Source: Gnetum montanum
Lineage: Eukaryota; Streptophyta; Gnetopsida; Gnetales; Gnetaceae
DNA length: 64,000 nucleotides
NCBI GenBank assembly: GCA_015680685.1
Contig: MNCI01034278.1
Span: 311,118 to 375,117, forward strand
Reading direction: 5' to 3'
Below, piece by piece: positions 12,018 through 24,800 of the stretch. Positions within the stretch are counted from its first letter, which is position 1. Every line of letters begins with the position of its first letter. The notes under the pieces are model-generated. The model was not told where the DNA came from. It ran no database searches and saw only the letters and a program-made list of their open reading frames with translations. The position numbers and the translations under genes were made by a program.

Positions 12018-15000
12018 ATGTCTACATATGAGCATATTCATTCACTACTAGTCCTCACCAAGCCACATGGCGATCTCACGTAATGTATCAATCTACAATG
12101 CCTAGACCTTGAGCCTATAGCCTATGATACATACATAACATCTGTAGAGGCATCGCTACACTAGCCAGACCATCTACTTAGGGCTCTAGATCTAGAGGTA
12201 GGTGACATCACCGAGGATCTCCTTGTTGAGGTCCCTGTAGAAACATCTAGTGGCAAGGCAAAAACATTGAAACTCAATTCTTTGTTAGAGCCTCAACATG
12301 CCCAAAACATTGCAAAAGTACTTAATGAAAACAACAAGGCATTTGCATGGTCTTACGAAGACATGCTAGGCCTAAAACCTTACGTAGTACAACACAACAT
12401 AATCCTCGATCCTAGCATGAAACTAGTCAAGCAGAAAGCCCATAAGGTTAGGCCTAAGGTGGCATTGGAAATTCGTGATAAAATCACTAAGCTCTACAAA
12501 GCTAGTTTCATCTAGGCCATTAACTATGCTGACTAGGTCTCCAACATCACAGTTGTACCCAAGAAAAATGGAAGTATATGCATTTGCATAGACTTTTGGA
12601 ACCTCAACAAGGTGACCATTAAAGATGATTTCCCATTGCCTAGAATTGACTAATTACTCAATACTACGGCTGGTCATGCCTTTCTATCCTTTATGGATGG
12701 GTTCTCAAGGTACAACCAGATTCAAATCAACCTAGAGCACTAGCTCAACACTACCTTTCATGACCCCTTGGGGTACTTTTTTCTACACAATGATGCCCTT
12801 CAAAATCAACAATGTAGAAGCAACTTATCAATGAGCCATGGCGTACATCTTTAGTGATTACTTGTTAGGTCTGCTCAATGATTACATTGATAATATAGCA
12901 GTCAAATCCAAGGCATCACACAATCATGCAGATGACTTAAACCTTGCGCTCAAATGTTGTCTGATGTACAAACTTAGGCTAATCCTAACAAGTGTATCTT
13001 CAACATCAAGATGAGCTACATGCTAGGTTTTGTAGTATCTAAAGTAGGCATACATGTAGATCCTAATAAGGTTAAGGCCATTATCAACTTAGTTCCACAG
13101 GCCAACCTCAAGGAGCTATGAGTGTTACAAGGCAAATTACAATTTATACAAAGGTTTATAGCATAGTTGACTAACAAGTTGCAGCCAATGCAACACTTTC
13201 TCAAAAAGGGAGTCCACTTTGAGTGGATGGCTCAATGCCAAGAGGCATTTGACAACCTTAAATAGGAGCTAGTTCAACTTCCAATGGTCTACCCTCTACA
13301 AGGAGATAACCCATTCTACATCTACCTTGCTACCTCAATTGCATCCATCACTTCTCTGCTTTGTCAAAAGCAAGACTATGGCACTAAGGTCCCTATGTAC
13401 TATCTAAGCCATGCATTAGTGTCCTATGAAGCAAAGTACAATTATGTGAAAAAGACTTGCCTTGCTTTAGTCTTCACACTTAAGAAGTGAAGGCATTATC
13501 TTTTTTGTAGCCAAGTAAACATCATCTACAAGAGCAATGTACTCTGAGCTGTTACAATAAATATCTACAAGAGCAATCACATTACATGTTGGAAAGAAAT
13601 AACTATAGAGTTTGACCTACATTACATTGCACAAGCATCAACAAAAGGTTAAGCTATAGCTGCACAACTTATAGCTTCCCCAATCGATGACCAAGCAACT
13701 ATAGATTTGAAATTTCCAAACGAGCATGTCACTAGCATAAGCCAAGTGCCTGACAACTTCAAGGCACTCTTGCACTTCAATGGTGCATCAACCTCTCAAC
13801 AAGGTAGTGCTGCTATAGTAGTCATGTTCCCCTGTGGGGAGATCTGATTCTTTGCATATCATTTCATCTTTACATGCACTAACAACATAGTGAAGTATGA
13901 GGATCTCTTTTGAGGCATCTTAGCAACTCATGACCTAGGAATATAAAACCTAGTAATCTAAGGTCACTCATAGCTAGTCATCAATCAAGTCATAGAGGTT
14001 TACACTTGTAAAGCCCAACACTTGAAGCCTTATTGTGACTTGGCAAAGCACCTACTTAGGTAATTTGCAATTGTTGATGTCCAGCACATCCCCCGCAACA
14101 AAAACTCCATTGTCGATGGATTAGCTAAGTTCACCTTAATCATTGCACTTGAAATGTTTCATGCATTACCCACCGTGGTGATGGATTACACTATGCCTAT
14201 CATGCAAACAATTGACATTGCATCCATAGCCACAATAAGCATGAACCATGCAATAGAATGGTACGATGATATCAAGTCATACCCTCTACAAGGTAAACCT
14301 CCATAGCATCTAACCATTGTCCAAAAAGACGTAGTGCAAAATGATCATGGAATAATGTCATCATGTAAAAATAGAAGTAATGCTGATCCTACGATGGTGT
14401 ACTGTTAATATGTGTTAGCGATAGTGAAGTGTTGATGATCATTGAACAAGTCCACAAGGGACTCTACAGAGGCCACATAGCACCCAAGGCAATGGCAAAA
14501 AAGATTAGATGCTTAGGCTACTATTGGTCATACATGGAGTGTGATTACATCTCCAAGGTCAAGATGTGTGACACATGTCAATGACATGGTAACCTCATGC
14601 ACATGCCACCTACTAAGCTGCATACAATGTAGATCACATGGTCATTCCAACGTTGGAGGCTAGACATGATAGAACTAATAACACCTTTGTCCTCTATAGA
14701 GTATGGCTTCATCGTAATTGCCACTAAGTATTTTATGAAGTGGGTTGAAGCTATTCCCATTAGGAAGACTACATCACAACAACTCTACAAATTCATACTT
14801 AACAACATAGTGTTCTATTTTGGTTTATCCATGACCATAGTCATAGAAAATAGGCCATAGTTCAGTAGTGCTAAGACTAATGCCTTTTGTGAATCCTTCA
14901 TAATCAAACATTCCTTTTCATCACCCTACTACCTATAGGAGAATGGAAAAGTGGAGGCCACAAACAAATTCATTGTCAATCTGCTAAAGAAGATGCTTTG

Positions 15001-15536
15001 CAGTAGTAAATGATGATGGCACGAGTAGTTGATCTATGCATCGCATGACACAACGAACTATAATAGGTAAGATGCCATATAGTTTGGTTTATGGATCTGA
15101 AGCCATCTTACCCCTTGAATTACAAGTCCCATCACTCCATGTAATCCTCTTAAGCTTCATCGACATGGCTTAAAATAATGAGTTGCAGGCCATGGACCTT
15201 GATTTGATAGAGGAGAAGCACATGCAAATGCTTGGTCAAATTGAGCAATACCAACAAATGTAATGGAAAAAGCACTATCACAATCAGCACTAGCACCTGA
15301 TCAAGGAGGGGAACCTGGTCCTCAAGGCCATTCATGAACTTACGGATAAATTCTCAGCCAACTGAGAAGGGCCTTTCTTGGTCATCAAGGCCTATGGTAA
15401 TGGAGCATTAAGGATCACTGACCATGATGGCAACAAATTTTCCAATCTAGTAAACCACTCATACCTAAATCCATACTATGCCCAGTACACAGTGCCTCAT
15501 CAGCAACAAAGCAAGGTAAGAAATAGTTTGCTATGA
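12018..15536 (+). pseudogene. pol of Tat element B (RT, two RNase H domains, integrase)
   Basis: ATG at 12018 follows a pyrimidine run ending TTTTTGTAG (to 11996), a likely 3' splice site. Linker and RT (12180-13200), RNase H (13250-13500), archaeal-type RNase H (about 13760-14160), integrase zinc and core domains (14450-15120) and C-terminus (to 15536) align with A and D. The RT signature reads YIDN at 12882-12893, so the second catalytic aspartate is lost. There are very many TAG and TGA codons and several frameshifts. This looks like the most decayed of the three Tat pol copies. Confidence 0.85.
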
Positions 15537-15990
15537 CTATAAACTAGCATAGAGAGTCTACTACAACTATAAATTGGCAAAGATTAGTCTTCTACAACTA
15601 TAAACTAGCATAGAGAGTTTGCTATGACTATAAAATAGCAAAGAATAGTTTTCTACAACTATAAACTAGCATAGAGAGTCCACTACAACTATAAACTGGC
15701 ACAGATTATCCTTACACCATGACACTAAAACTAGCACCCATAGCATTCGTCTGCTATGATGCTTAAACTGGCACAACTTGTCCTTGCATCATGATGTTAA
15801 ACTAACAAAACATCCACCATCAACTACGATGTTAAACTAGCACACAAAAATCTTCTAGGACTATAAACTAGCATATCACGATCTGTTAAGACCTTAAACT
15901 AGGTTCATGGTCTACTAGGACCCTAAACTAGCATAGCATATGGTCTACCAAGACCTTAAACTGGGTTCGTAGTTCAACACACATAGTTCT
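15510..15990 (+). repeat. 3'-UTR minisatellite of element B
   Basis: About a dozen units such as TCTACAACTATAAACTAGCA, spaced about 30-45 bases. The first five or so are nearly identical, suggesting recent local amplification; later ones diverge. Confidence 0.85.
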
Positions 15991-17363
15991 GTAGACAAGT
16001 GAGCACGAATACTTCCAACTCTTCATCATTCACCCACACCTTGTTGGCAAGGCAAAGCATTGCAATCCCAAAGTGGAGTCCATGTCATTAAGAGAGGCCT
16101 CTAGGACATTTGCAGCGTTACCACCCTTGGCATTTTGCTGATCTTCCAAAAATTCCTTTGGGCATTTTGCTAACCTTTCAAAAATCCTACCACAATCACT
16201 ATCAATATCAATCCTAGAATGCACCAATAGCATTATTGACCTTGGGTATTTTATTATTACTTAGAGCTCTCATGGTTAGCATAGCCCTTTGGAGTAGTGA
16301 TAGCATTAGAGCCTTAGTCATCTCACCTACTCTGTCAGGCTCTTTCCATTGCTCAAGTACTTTCCTCCAATGTAGCTACTAGAGATTTTGTAGCTCTCTC
16401 ACTCTGGCACCTACACTGGCGCTGCAAGCTCTTACAACTAGTCTAGCACTCGTGGCACTTGCAGCACCCTCACAGCCAATAATTTACTTTCATTTCATGT
16501 TGTGTGGTTGTTTTGTTTATTTTCTCTGTGTTTTGTTTTCAAGACAAAGCCTCAGAGGTAGTCATGTAGAGACACATCTCATCATAGTGGAAAGACACCA
16601 CAGTAATCCAATGTGCATGGTCAGGCTAGCTAAACCGCTCAAGAGTGCACATCCTTGTTAACCCTACTTTAGCCCACTTACCTTTGCTCCTTTTACCATG
16701 CATTTCCCTACATAATCGAGCTTGAAAATCCCCTTAATGAACATGGCACCCTCTCATAGTCAACCATATAACCCATAGCAGACATAACATAACTTGTCCA
16801 ATGGGAAGCCTCTATGGGCTAGTCAAAGCCTAAAAGAATGTAATGCAACTCATCCTAGGGAGGAAACACCTACCCTACATATGTGACATAGTTTTCTCAA
16901 ACCAAAGTCCATTAGGTGGCACGTAGTTCACTTGATGAAAAACATCCCACAACTAGCATCATGTAATGTGTAGGATCCAAAGTAGGTTTGCTATAGCCAC
17001 AAAAAATGAAAAAATGCAAAAATAAAGAGCAAAAAAAATAGGGAAAAACATGTCCCAAGTATTTAGCAAAGCTATAGTTTGTTAAATGGTCCAACCCTAA
17101 ATTCACTTTGACCTTCTCATAAGCACTCCAATGAGAGGCCATTATTTTGGCAACAAGCCACCTTGGTGCCATGATCCTTGTCAGCCATGCTTACTCTACA
17201 TCTTGCAGTAGCATGCACTATTTTTGTCTCATTCTCTTGCTACTCATTATCACATTCCCTACATCCTTTATCTCCAACCTACCATTTTCATTAGCACTCT
17301 TGAGCATGGTGAAGTGACATTCAGTCAAGTACTAATGAGCGATGTTTGTGTCAAGCTTGTTAT
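15991..17363 (+). other. 3' UTR of element B, no convincing gene
   Basis: Only short open frames with no recognisable domain. A pyrimidine-rich run ending TTTTCAAG (16543) occupies the same place as the acceptor-like sites of A and D. Confidence 0.45.
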
Positions 17364-17438
17364 GGTGTTTTGCATTCTTTATCAATGTCTCTCAGGCCGC
17401 TCCTCCAGATGTCAACAAAGAGGGACCAATGAAACACC
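17364..17438 (+). other. Polypurine-tract hairpin of element B
   Basis: Left arm GGTGTTTTGCATT plus CTTTATCAATGT; right arm GATGTCAACAAAG and TGAAACACC. Same 75-nt length and left-arm sequence as in A although the surrounding 3' UTR is not alignable by eye. Confidence 0.7.
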
Positions 17439-17489
17439 ACCAAATTCAAGCTCCTAGGTCTCAACTACAAATTTGGCTGTGTCAAAACT

Positions 17490-18005
17490 TAGTAATTTTT
17501 TTCTAAGTGTTAAGACTACACTCCCACTACTAGGACTACACTGTAGAGTGTAGTCAATGTAGTTAATACTAATGGTCCAAATTTGCAAAATTTTCTAAGT
17601 TCAATAGTAGCTACAAGTTTTTCTAAGTGTCTTGACTATGCTCACCCTAATGGGACTACACTCCAAAGCGTAGTCAACATAATCAGCCTTGGAATGACTA
17701 GTTTTGCAAATTTTTGTAAGTGTTAAGCCAGAGGCTACTAAGCATGGTTGGGATGGAAAAAAATAGTTTGAAAAATTTTCTAACTTCCAAGCCTACACTC
17801 CCTACTATGCTCTAGAGCATAGTTAGCATAGTTTGCATGGGCATGTCATCTTCACCAGATTTTTCCAAGTGTCAGGGCTATGCTCTCACCTCTAGGACTA
17901 CACTCTAGAGTGTAGCTAGCATAGCCCACCCTGAGCATCATTTTTTGGAAAGATTTGCCTAACTCCTAGGGCTACGCTCTAGAGCATAGTTAGCATAGTC
18001 ATGCA
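17490..18005. repeat. Palindromic tandem array in U3 of B
   Basis: Four to six units of about 100 bases. Each centres on a palindrome such as CTACACTCTAGAGTGTAG or CTATGCTCTAGAGCATAG and is followed by an AAATTTTCTAAGTGT-type spacer. Confidence 0.75.
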
Positions 18006-18101
18006 AAACTACCTCTAGAAGCCTCCAAAGCTCAACATTAGTCAACATCTTAGCTCCAACATTTCTCAACAAGAAAGATCAACAAGTTTCATTTCATTTT
18101 C

Positions 18102-18152
18102 ACCCCCCCCCCCCCCCCACCCCCCCCCCCCCCCCCCCAAANNNNNNNNNNN
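18102..18152. other. Poly-C tract and assembly gap
   Basis: Almost pure C from 18103 to 18138 (one A at 18119), then N at 18142-18152. Length here is not reliable. Confidence 0.95.
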
Positions 18153-18440
18153 CCAATTTGCCCCAAAATTGTACCTATGCTTGATACCAATTGAAAGAGT
18201 GGGTAGCATAGTCTCCGAACTTCACTATTTTGCATTATTTTTAGAGACTTTGCAGTCTATTTGACACTTGCACATGCAATTTTGGTAGTGTAGTCATAGT
18301 CTAGCAATCTCACAGGGTCCAATGGAGCACACTAGTAGAACACCATTTTGCTTCAGTGGAAGTGTAGTTGGGGCTAGCGTAGTCCTAGCTACCCCTCTAC
18401 CACATGGCACCTAACCTACAATTCATGCTAAACTTAAGCC

Positions 18441-18448
18441 TATAAATA
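18441..18448 (+). promoter_or_regulatory. TATA box of B LTR
   Basis: TATAAATA followed by GCCC, in the expected LTR position. Confidence 0.6.
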
Positions 18449-19133
18449 GCCCTCCACTTCGTGTTTTAGGGATTGACATTTTCATTTAGTAGTTTCCATT
18501 TTGGCATTGACACTCTTGCACTTGAGCATCCTTACCATCTTGACAAACTTTAGGACACTGTGGCACTGTTGTACACCACCCAACACACCGTACACCACCA
18601 CAACTTGTAGGACACCACAGTAGCTAACCTGGTAGGCTTAGACTTCATGGAAACATCAACTCTTTATGGAAAAACACCTTGAGACTATGACTATGCTCAC
18701 CTACTATGCCTGTTGTACACCATGTACCTCCTAAACTTTTCTCTACAGTTGACTACACTTCCCCATTTGGGGTGATGCCATTCTCTCTCTTGCTCATTTT
18801 TTGTGCATTTTTCACATTTTCTTTAGCATTTTAGCATTTTATTCATATTTTTTCACCATTTAATCAAGTTTTCATGCATTTTCACCCTTGTTTCTACATC
18901 CAAAACCTTTACTACACTCACACCTACGAACATCATGGACATTGTGAAAACACCATGTTCCATTTGACATGCATTTCATTGTAACACCCATAAGTCCCAA
19001 TTCAATTAACAAGACTATTTTTGGCACCTCACCTCCATTCCCAACAAACCCTTGTGTAGAAGTGGGGTTAAGGCTATGCAACTATGGACCTCTTGAAGTA
19101 CCATACCAACCTCTAACGTTTTTTGTTGTTACA

Positions 19134-19319
19134 CCTATGAGAAGAAGCCATCTTAGTAATGTATACAAAGTATGCCTTGAGGTAATTATATTATTATTAT
19201 TATTATACATAAAATATATCTCGTTATGTATTTTTTACAATGATTTTATATGGATTCACTCTCTAATAATATTTAGTGCACTTAGCTAGACTATGTCCCT
19301 CACAATGTGTAAAAAATAT
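19134..19319. other. Short unassigned segment with TTA microsatellite
   Basis: A TTA run at about 19187-19206. No gene seen. Confidence 0.5.
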
Positions 19320-20057
19320 TGAATTGTGTGGTTGTAAATCATTATTTTTCCAATCCATACTTTTGTTAAAATGTGTGTATGCTTAAGTGTGGTTGAAGTA
19401 TAAGATATTTATTTTTATATTTTTTATTATATTTTTCCTATTTATGAGATGATTAAATGAAGATTTAATAATTGAATTAATCAACTAATTAACTCTTCAT
19501 TAACTAACTATCCTAACATGGAGTATTCTTTTCCATTTACCATATACATCCTAAATTAATATTAACATTGTTGGGTTGCCAAGTGTATACTTTTGGGTGT
19601 ACCAAGTATCCACTACTAGGAGTACCAAGCATTAATAGGTAATGCTCAAAATGGCAATGCTCATGTTACTTATGAATGATAATATTAATTACTTGAGAAT
19701 AGGAATGCAAATTACATGTAAAGTTAAATGTGGAAAGTAGAATTAAACTAGTCTAAGTTCTCCAATGGATAAAGGAAATCTTGATTTTATTGTTGTCCAT
19801 GCAGTTGTATCTAGGTACATGTTCACTTGAATAAAATTTCATATAATCTCATAAATCCACTTTGCAAACACTCAAAGGAAAAATATTCTAACTCTTGAAG
19901 GAAGAAACTCTAAGAATTTAGCTAAGACTAAGATTGAAATATTCCATAAATGTTAGGGGTATATGCATTTATATAGGTAATAACTGCATCATCATCAACA
20001 CATCCTACATGCATCAATAGGAATACTTTGATGGGGCTACATCGATGAAAATGCATT
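19320..20057 (-). repeat. Athila-like LTR fragment
   Basis: Matches the E LTRs (54744-55591, 60817-61630) in order: the TTAAGTGTGG-type stretch, ATTAACTAACTAA stretch, and the GGGTTGCCAAGTGTA / TACCAAGCATTAATAGG pair corresponding to GGGCTTACCAAACGCT / TACCAAGCGTAATGC. Abuts the truncated copia element. Confidence 0.6.
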
Positions 20058-20070
20058 AACATAGCCTGTA

Positions 20071-21215
20071 TTATGATGATTCATCAAATGTCTTAGATTC
20101 TAATTTATACAACTTATCTATTTTTATTCTAGATTTCAAAGAAGCTGAACTATGTAGTATTGAACATTTTCTACCTCTAAAGATAATAGTTTGTCCATCA
20201 TCTAATTCACTTATAGACAAAATATTTTTAGCAAGTGTCAGAACATTATGTACAATGGGAATCAATTTAACTACTTCATTATTAACTTGAATCTTTAAAT
20301 TTCCATAACCTACAACTTTGAACAAACCATCATTACCCAATCTTACTATTCTGAGATTAGAAGATGCAAACTCACTAAACCAATTAATATGCAAAGTTTA
20401 GTAATGAGATACACCTTAGTCCACATACCATGAATACACATCAACATTATCAAAAGAGAATATAACAAACAAATCTCCCTCTTAAGTAGGAGGAGCTTTA
20501 TCACTTTTTGATGCATTACACTCTTTGCCTTTTTTGGGAGGGGCTTTACAATCTTTCTTTACATGACCAACTTTATTATAATTCCAACATTTAGATGCCC
20601 TTCTTATAAATTTTTGAAGTTTATTCTTAAATTGAGGCCTCTTAACAAGCTTTTTCTTTACATCATTTTGAGGAGTAGAAATTTTTCTTCTTACTTCCTT
20701 AGACAACAACTAACCAACAATATTATAAAAAATAAAGCTACTGGATATATTACTTATAGCCATCACAAATGTCTCCCATGAATCTAGAATCATGCTGTGA
20801 AATGTGATGCATTGATCTTCCTCGTCCATTTTCACTCCAATAGATTATAATTGATGAACTAGCATATTGAAGGTATTTATGTATTCTACAATAGCTATAC
20901 CTTCAACCATTTTATATTCATATAATTACTTCTTTAAAAATAAAATTTTTTTTTGGTATAAATCTTGCAACTTATCCCATAAACATTGGAAACATTAAGC
21001 AATACCAAATTCTACAAACATAAACAAATGGTACTTAACACTTTTAGGTTTAATTTTTTCTATTCTTCATCAAAAAAGTTCTCCTGCTTCATCCCTAGGA
21101 TGCAATTGTGCTTATCTTTTTCAATCATAATATCCTTCATCTTGATCTTTCATTCATAGTTATATCCATTGAATTTTGTAATCTCAATTTTAGTTGAAGA
21201 GCTGGTCATGATTCC
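20071..21215 (-). pseudogene. copia gag, zinc knuckle and protease/GAG-pre-integrase remnant
   Basis: Starts near 21210 with MTSSSTKIEITKFNGYNYE, the usual N-terminal style of copia gag. A CCHC zinc knuckle (CWNYNKVGHVKKDCK) is read at about 20550-20600 in the 20482-20709 segment. The 20071-20394 segment, with LGNDGLFKVVGYGNLKI and NILSISELDD, is the protease C-terminal and GAG-pre-integrase region. Stops and frameshifts lie between these pieces. Confidence 0.8.
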
Positions 21216-21257
21216 CCATACAAACACTTAGAAAAAAATAACTATTTTATATTAAAC

Positions 21258-21274
21258 CTTGTTGTAGTACCAAT
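21258..21274 (-). other. Primer-binding site of the copia element
   Basis: TTGGTACTACAACAAGG on the complement, directly after the 5' LTR end. It begins like a tRNA-complementary TGG site, but I cannot assign the tRNA. Confidence 0.5.
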
Positions 21275-22025
21275 TGTTATTTATAGTCTTTCATAGATAA
21301 TACTAATAAAATTTTAAGATAAAATAAAAAATAATGCAAAAATTCATAAGACACAAAGTTACCCTGGGAAAAACCTTCAAGGTGAAAAATTCTAACAACA
21401 ACTGGTTCATGGATTGTTAGTAGTAGCACAACTTCAATATTGAAGCACAAAGAGAATTAACAAATACAATGGAAGAGAACTATAGGTGATGATTGTAGCT
21501 TATCATTGGTAATTAATGTTCCAAGGATTCTTCCTTAGAGATTCTTATATATTTCTTAGATTACAAAAATAAACTCAAAATAAAGGGGATAAGATAATTT
21601 ATATTTGGTGAAGGGATTTACATCACTAATCAAAAGAAGTAGATAAATGAAACCATTGAATGAAACAACAATGGGGAAAATCATAGTGGGGAAATGAAGT
21701 AAATCATTGTAAAGCCATTGAGCAAATCATGGTAGGATGATGGAGCAAATCATGGTGCAATCAAGGAAGATTTTTCTTCAGCCACCTTATAGAATGGTTT
21801 CTAATCAATGAATAAGTATGAAAGACTTTTTTTATTGTATTTTATCTAGTTAATCTTTTAAATTTGTATCTATCATTTGATCTTGAGGATGATTAATGAA
21901 TAATAAAAATGTAGCTTTGAAAGGATTTAGTTAATGTTGATATGTCAAATAGCTTTGTTAATGTCAATGTGTCAATGTTTCTTTGTCAGCTAGGCCTCTG
22001 CTATATTAACACATCTACATTAACA
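21275..22025 (-). repeat. 5' LTR of the copia element
   Basis: On the complement it starts TGTTAATG at 22025 and ends ATAACA at 21275: a TG...CA LTR with TGTTA/TAACA inverted ends, 751 bases. No partner LTR is in the window. Confidence 0.7.
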
Positions 22026-24800
22026 AAATCATAAAAATTACTTATAAATATAATTCACCTATTGTGTTTACTCATCATTGTTGTTACTAGTGTAGTCATA
22101 CTCTTACAATTTCTTTCCATATTCTTAGTAGGTATCAAGTATTCATAGCATGGATTTGATTTTATTGTAAAATGTCTTATTTGAGTGGCATTGTACTTAG
22201 ACACAATCCATGACCAACTATAAGATTGAGATTGATGTCTATTCATCATAGTACTTTAACTTATAATAGAATTTACTTTAAAAGAAACTTATTTTCCATG
22301 AAACTCTACTTAATATTTACAGTTCTTATGCATTAATCATTAGTAGAATGAGCACACTAATTTTTGTGTGTAAAAACTTCTTTACTTAGTAATCTCAACA
22401 ACACTTTTACTTGGATTTCCTAGTAGCATAACACTTGGTAATTTTAGCAGTGGCTACATGAGTTCAAGATGTATATGGTAAGCTAAGAATGAACACTCAT
22501 CATTCTTAGACTAGCTTTGGATTTATTTTCTTGTTATTAATTAGATTAGTTAATTAATTATACTTTATGTTTCCATCTAGCTTAGCCATTACCATACAAC
22601 ATCAATGATCATATGTCTAACATTAAACTAAATCATATAAGATAGAGATACTACTAGTCCATGTGGGAACACAACGACATATGATCAACATTTAATGATC
22701 TAAATACCACATTAAGTCTTATTCATAGATTACAACACGGTCTATTCTGACACTTATAAATTGTACAGTTGAATGTTGGAAACACTGTATTACTCATCAT
22801 TGGCATCATTATCGAGGATGATGCAAGTAATCTAAATTAGTTATACCATAAATAATCATTGTTAACTAAAACATATATTTTTCACATAGGGTCGATAGGA
22901 CATCATGTTTTGAGAACATTGGCAAGACTAATGACAAGACTTGTATGGAAGAAAATTAGAGTGAACCACTACAAGAGAGGTCTCATATGCTCATTTAGAC
23001 ATTCACTATGTTTAGCTATGATAGAAAATCCTAGAGGGGATGGAATGGATCCCAAAACATGGAGGACCTCAAGGACTAGGACCTCCCAAAAATCTACAAG
23101 AGAGAAATTAAGAGAACATAGAGGAAAACACATAAGCCATGAAAATTCTCCTAGTTCACTGAAGGGAGCATAGACAAGACCATTACAATCAAGAAAATAG
23201 AAATAGATATTATGACTATGATATGTTTTATGATGATGAATCTTTGTTAGCTACTAGAAGTGTGGTTTAGATCAAAGAGGTAGTAAGAATATCCTACAAG
23301 CATCAAAGGGAAAGCCACATCAAATATCTTGATGTGAGTACCATTTCTAAATTTGAGAAAGACTAAAATTCTAATTCAAAGCATTATCTATAACAATGGA
23401 AGGTTACAAACTCATATTTATAGAAGGATAATGAGTGTGATATCTATCAATATGAAAATATAAAGGGTTGTTACCTAGTCATGTCACATCTACAAGAGTC
23501 TAGGGCTTATGATGTGACTTCCAAGTTCATGAAAAAGAAAATGCCCAAGAGATTACCTTACACATAAGTCAATTACATGTTATTCTACAACCAATAGTAC
23601 TATCCAAATGGGACTCCTCCTCAATCACATTATTACTATAAATAGAAGTAGAAAAACTCATAGTTGTGGGGGATGCCATCACCAATACAATACTACCCTT
23701 ATTGATAGTCAAATCCTTATGGATACTATGTCCAACAATTTATTTCTCCTAATGGTTCTACTAGCTATGCCTCTACTCACTACTAATACTTTCTTGAATA
23801 CCATCAACATGCAACACCTTCTATGAAATCACTATTATATACCTTTCATCATCTATCACATCCTTCTTAGCTCTCTCACATCTTTCTTCCACCTATTCGA
23901 CTACCAATAATGCAAGAATAATTATAATCATAACCTTAATAGAAAAACACCACTTGCACTATGAACATATAAGTAGACAATACTATTATTAGCTTTGAGC
24001 ATAATCCTTAGAAACACCATTTTCTTAGGATAATTCCCATACCTATGAATAAAGCTAGTAAACTTACTAGCCCATTAGAACCAACACAAGGTCCATATAA
24101 TGTGACTTCCTTAAAAGAACAATGTCTCTTAATCTTATACAACCATTGTTACTTCTTAATAAAAATTAAAGACTATCATACACACACATGTTATAACTAC
24201 TTGGATAAAAGTTAATGCTCTACCACTAAAAAGAACAAATCCCAAAAGTCACATAAGCTCCTTGTAGATCACTTGCAATCCATCTTACAAAGCTCTATTA
24301 GACTCAAGTTTAGATGTGAACCTCAAGTCATATGGAATGTACAAGGTCTAGAATCTACCTCTAATGAATATCATTATTGTTGAGGTCCATTAAGAGATGA
24401 ACTTAGAGATGGATTTTATAGAAGCCTACTTGATGATAAAGAGTTCATGCAATGTGTCATCCCTATTAATATTTTATTTGAAACTCTCCAGGAAGGTTGT
24501 GAAGAGCTGCTCTAAGGAGGTGATAAACCCATGAAATAATTCAACTTTACTTTTTAACAAATTTTAAAAACTTCCTAGAATGATATAAGGATAGCCAGCT
24601 AACAACATCCACTCATTACGAAAGTTGATAACATGATTTTTGGAATTCCTTTTTTCATTATACTCCCCCTAAAATGATTAATTTTAGATAGTATAGACAA
24701 AGCATTTTTACTTTTTTTATTATTTTACATATCAAATATCATCAATTTTTGTTACATAAATCGATATTATCTAATCATATTTATTTTTTGCTATGGTAGG
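22026..24800 (+). mobile_element. Athila-like fragment (partial LTR, PBS, gag remnant)
   Basis: The LTR from about its TATA box (TTATAAATATAA near 22040) to 22799 matches the C LTR, including the TTGGATTTCCTAGTAGCATA region against TTGGTTCACCCAGTAGCATA. A PBS TTGGCATCATTATCGAGGATG-like site follows at 22800. A gag remnant then runs to about 24535. The last 250 bases are AT-rich 3' UTR ending GGTAGGGG, a polypurine tract directly before the C LTR. Confidence 0.65.
22859..24535 (+). pseudogene. gag remnant of the Athila-like fragment
   Basis: Discontinuous similarity to gag of C and E: an early GHHVLRTLARLMT segment matching PNMLLRDLARIGMT in E, an Arg/His/Ser-rich middle, and CDIYQYENIKGCY-type residues near 23450, as in C. 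Frames are broken throughout, and the N-terminal MSSS segment is missing. RT and integrase are absent. Confidence 0.55.

Larger units (their letters stand above)
11340..19133 (+). mobile_element. Tat-lineage retrotransposon B, 5' part missing
   Basis: Pre-pol minisatellite, pol, post-pol minisatellite, 3' UTR, polypurine-tract hairpin and 3' LTR in the same order as A and D. gag, the antisense gene and the 5' LTR were not found. The left boundary is arbitrary. Confidence 0.75.
17430..19133 (+). repeat. 3' LTR of element B
   Basis: Begins TGAAACACC after the polypurine tract. Its end aligns with the A LTR end (a GTTACA/TTACA boundary preceded by similar sequence). TATA box at 18441-18448. Contains a poly-C tract and an N gap, so its true length is unknown. 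Confidence 0.72.
20058..22025 (-). mobile_element. 5' half of a Ty1/copia element
   Basis: From right to left: 5' LTR, PBS-like site, gag with a zinc knuckle, then protease and a GAG-pre-integrase segment, cut at about 20058. Integrase, RT and the 3' LTR are absent. It separates a minus-oriented Athila-like LTR piece from a plus-oriented one, so it marks a rearrangement. Confidence 0.78.

Noticed and set aside
18102-18138. Poly-C tract as a biological G-quadruplex element
   Set aside because: Adjoins an N gap, so an assembly artefact is as likely.
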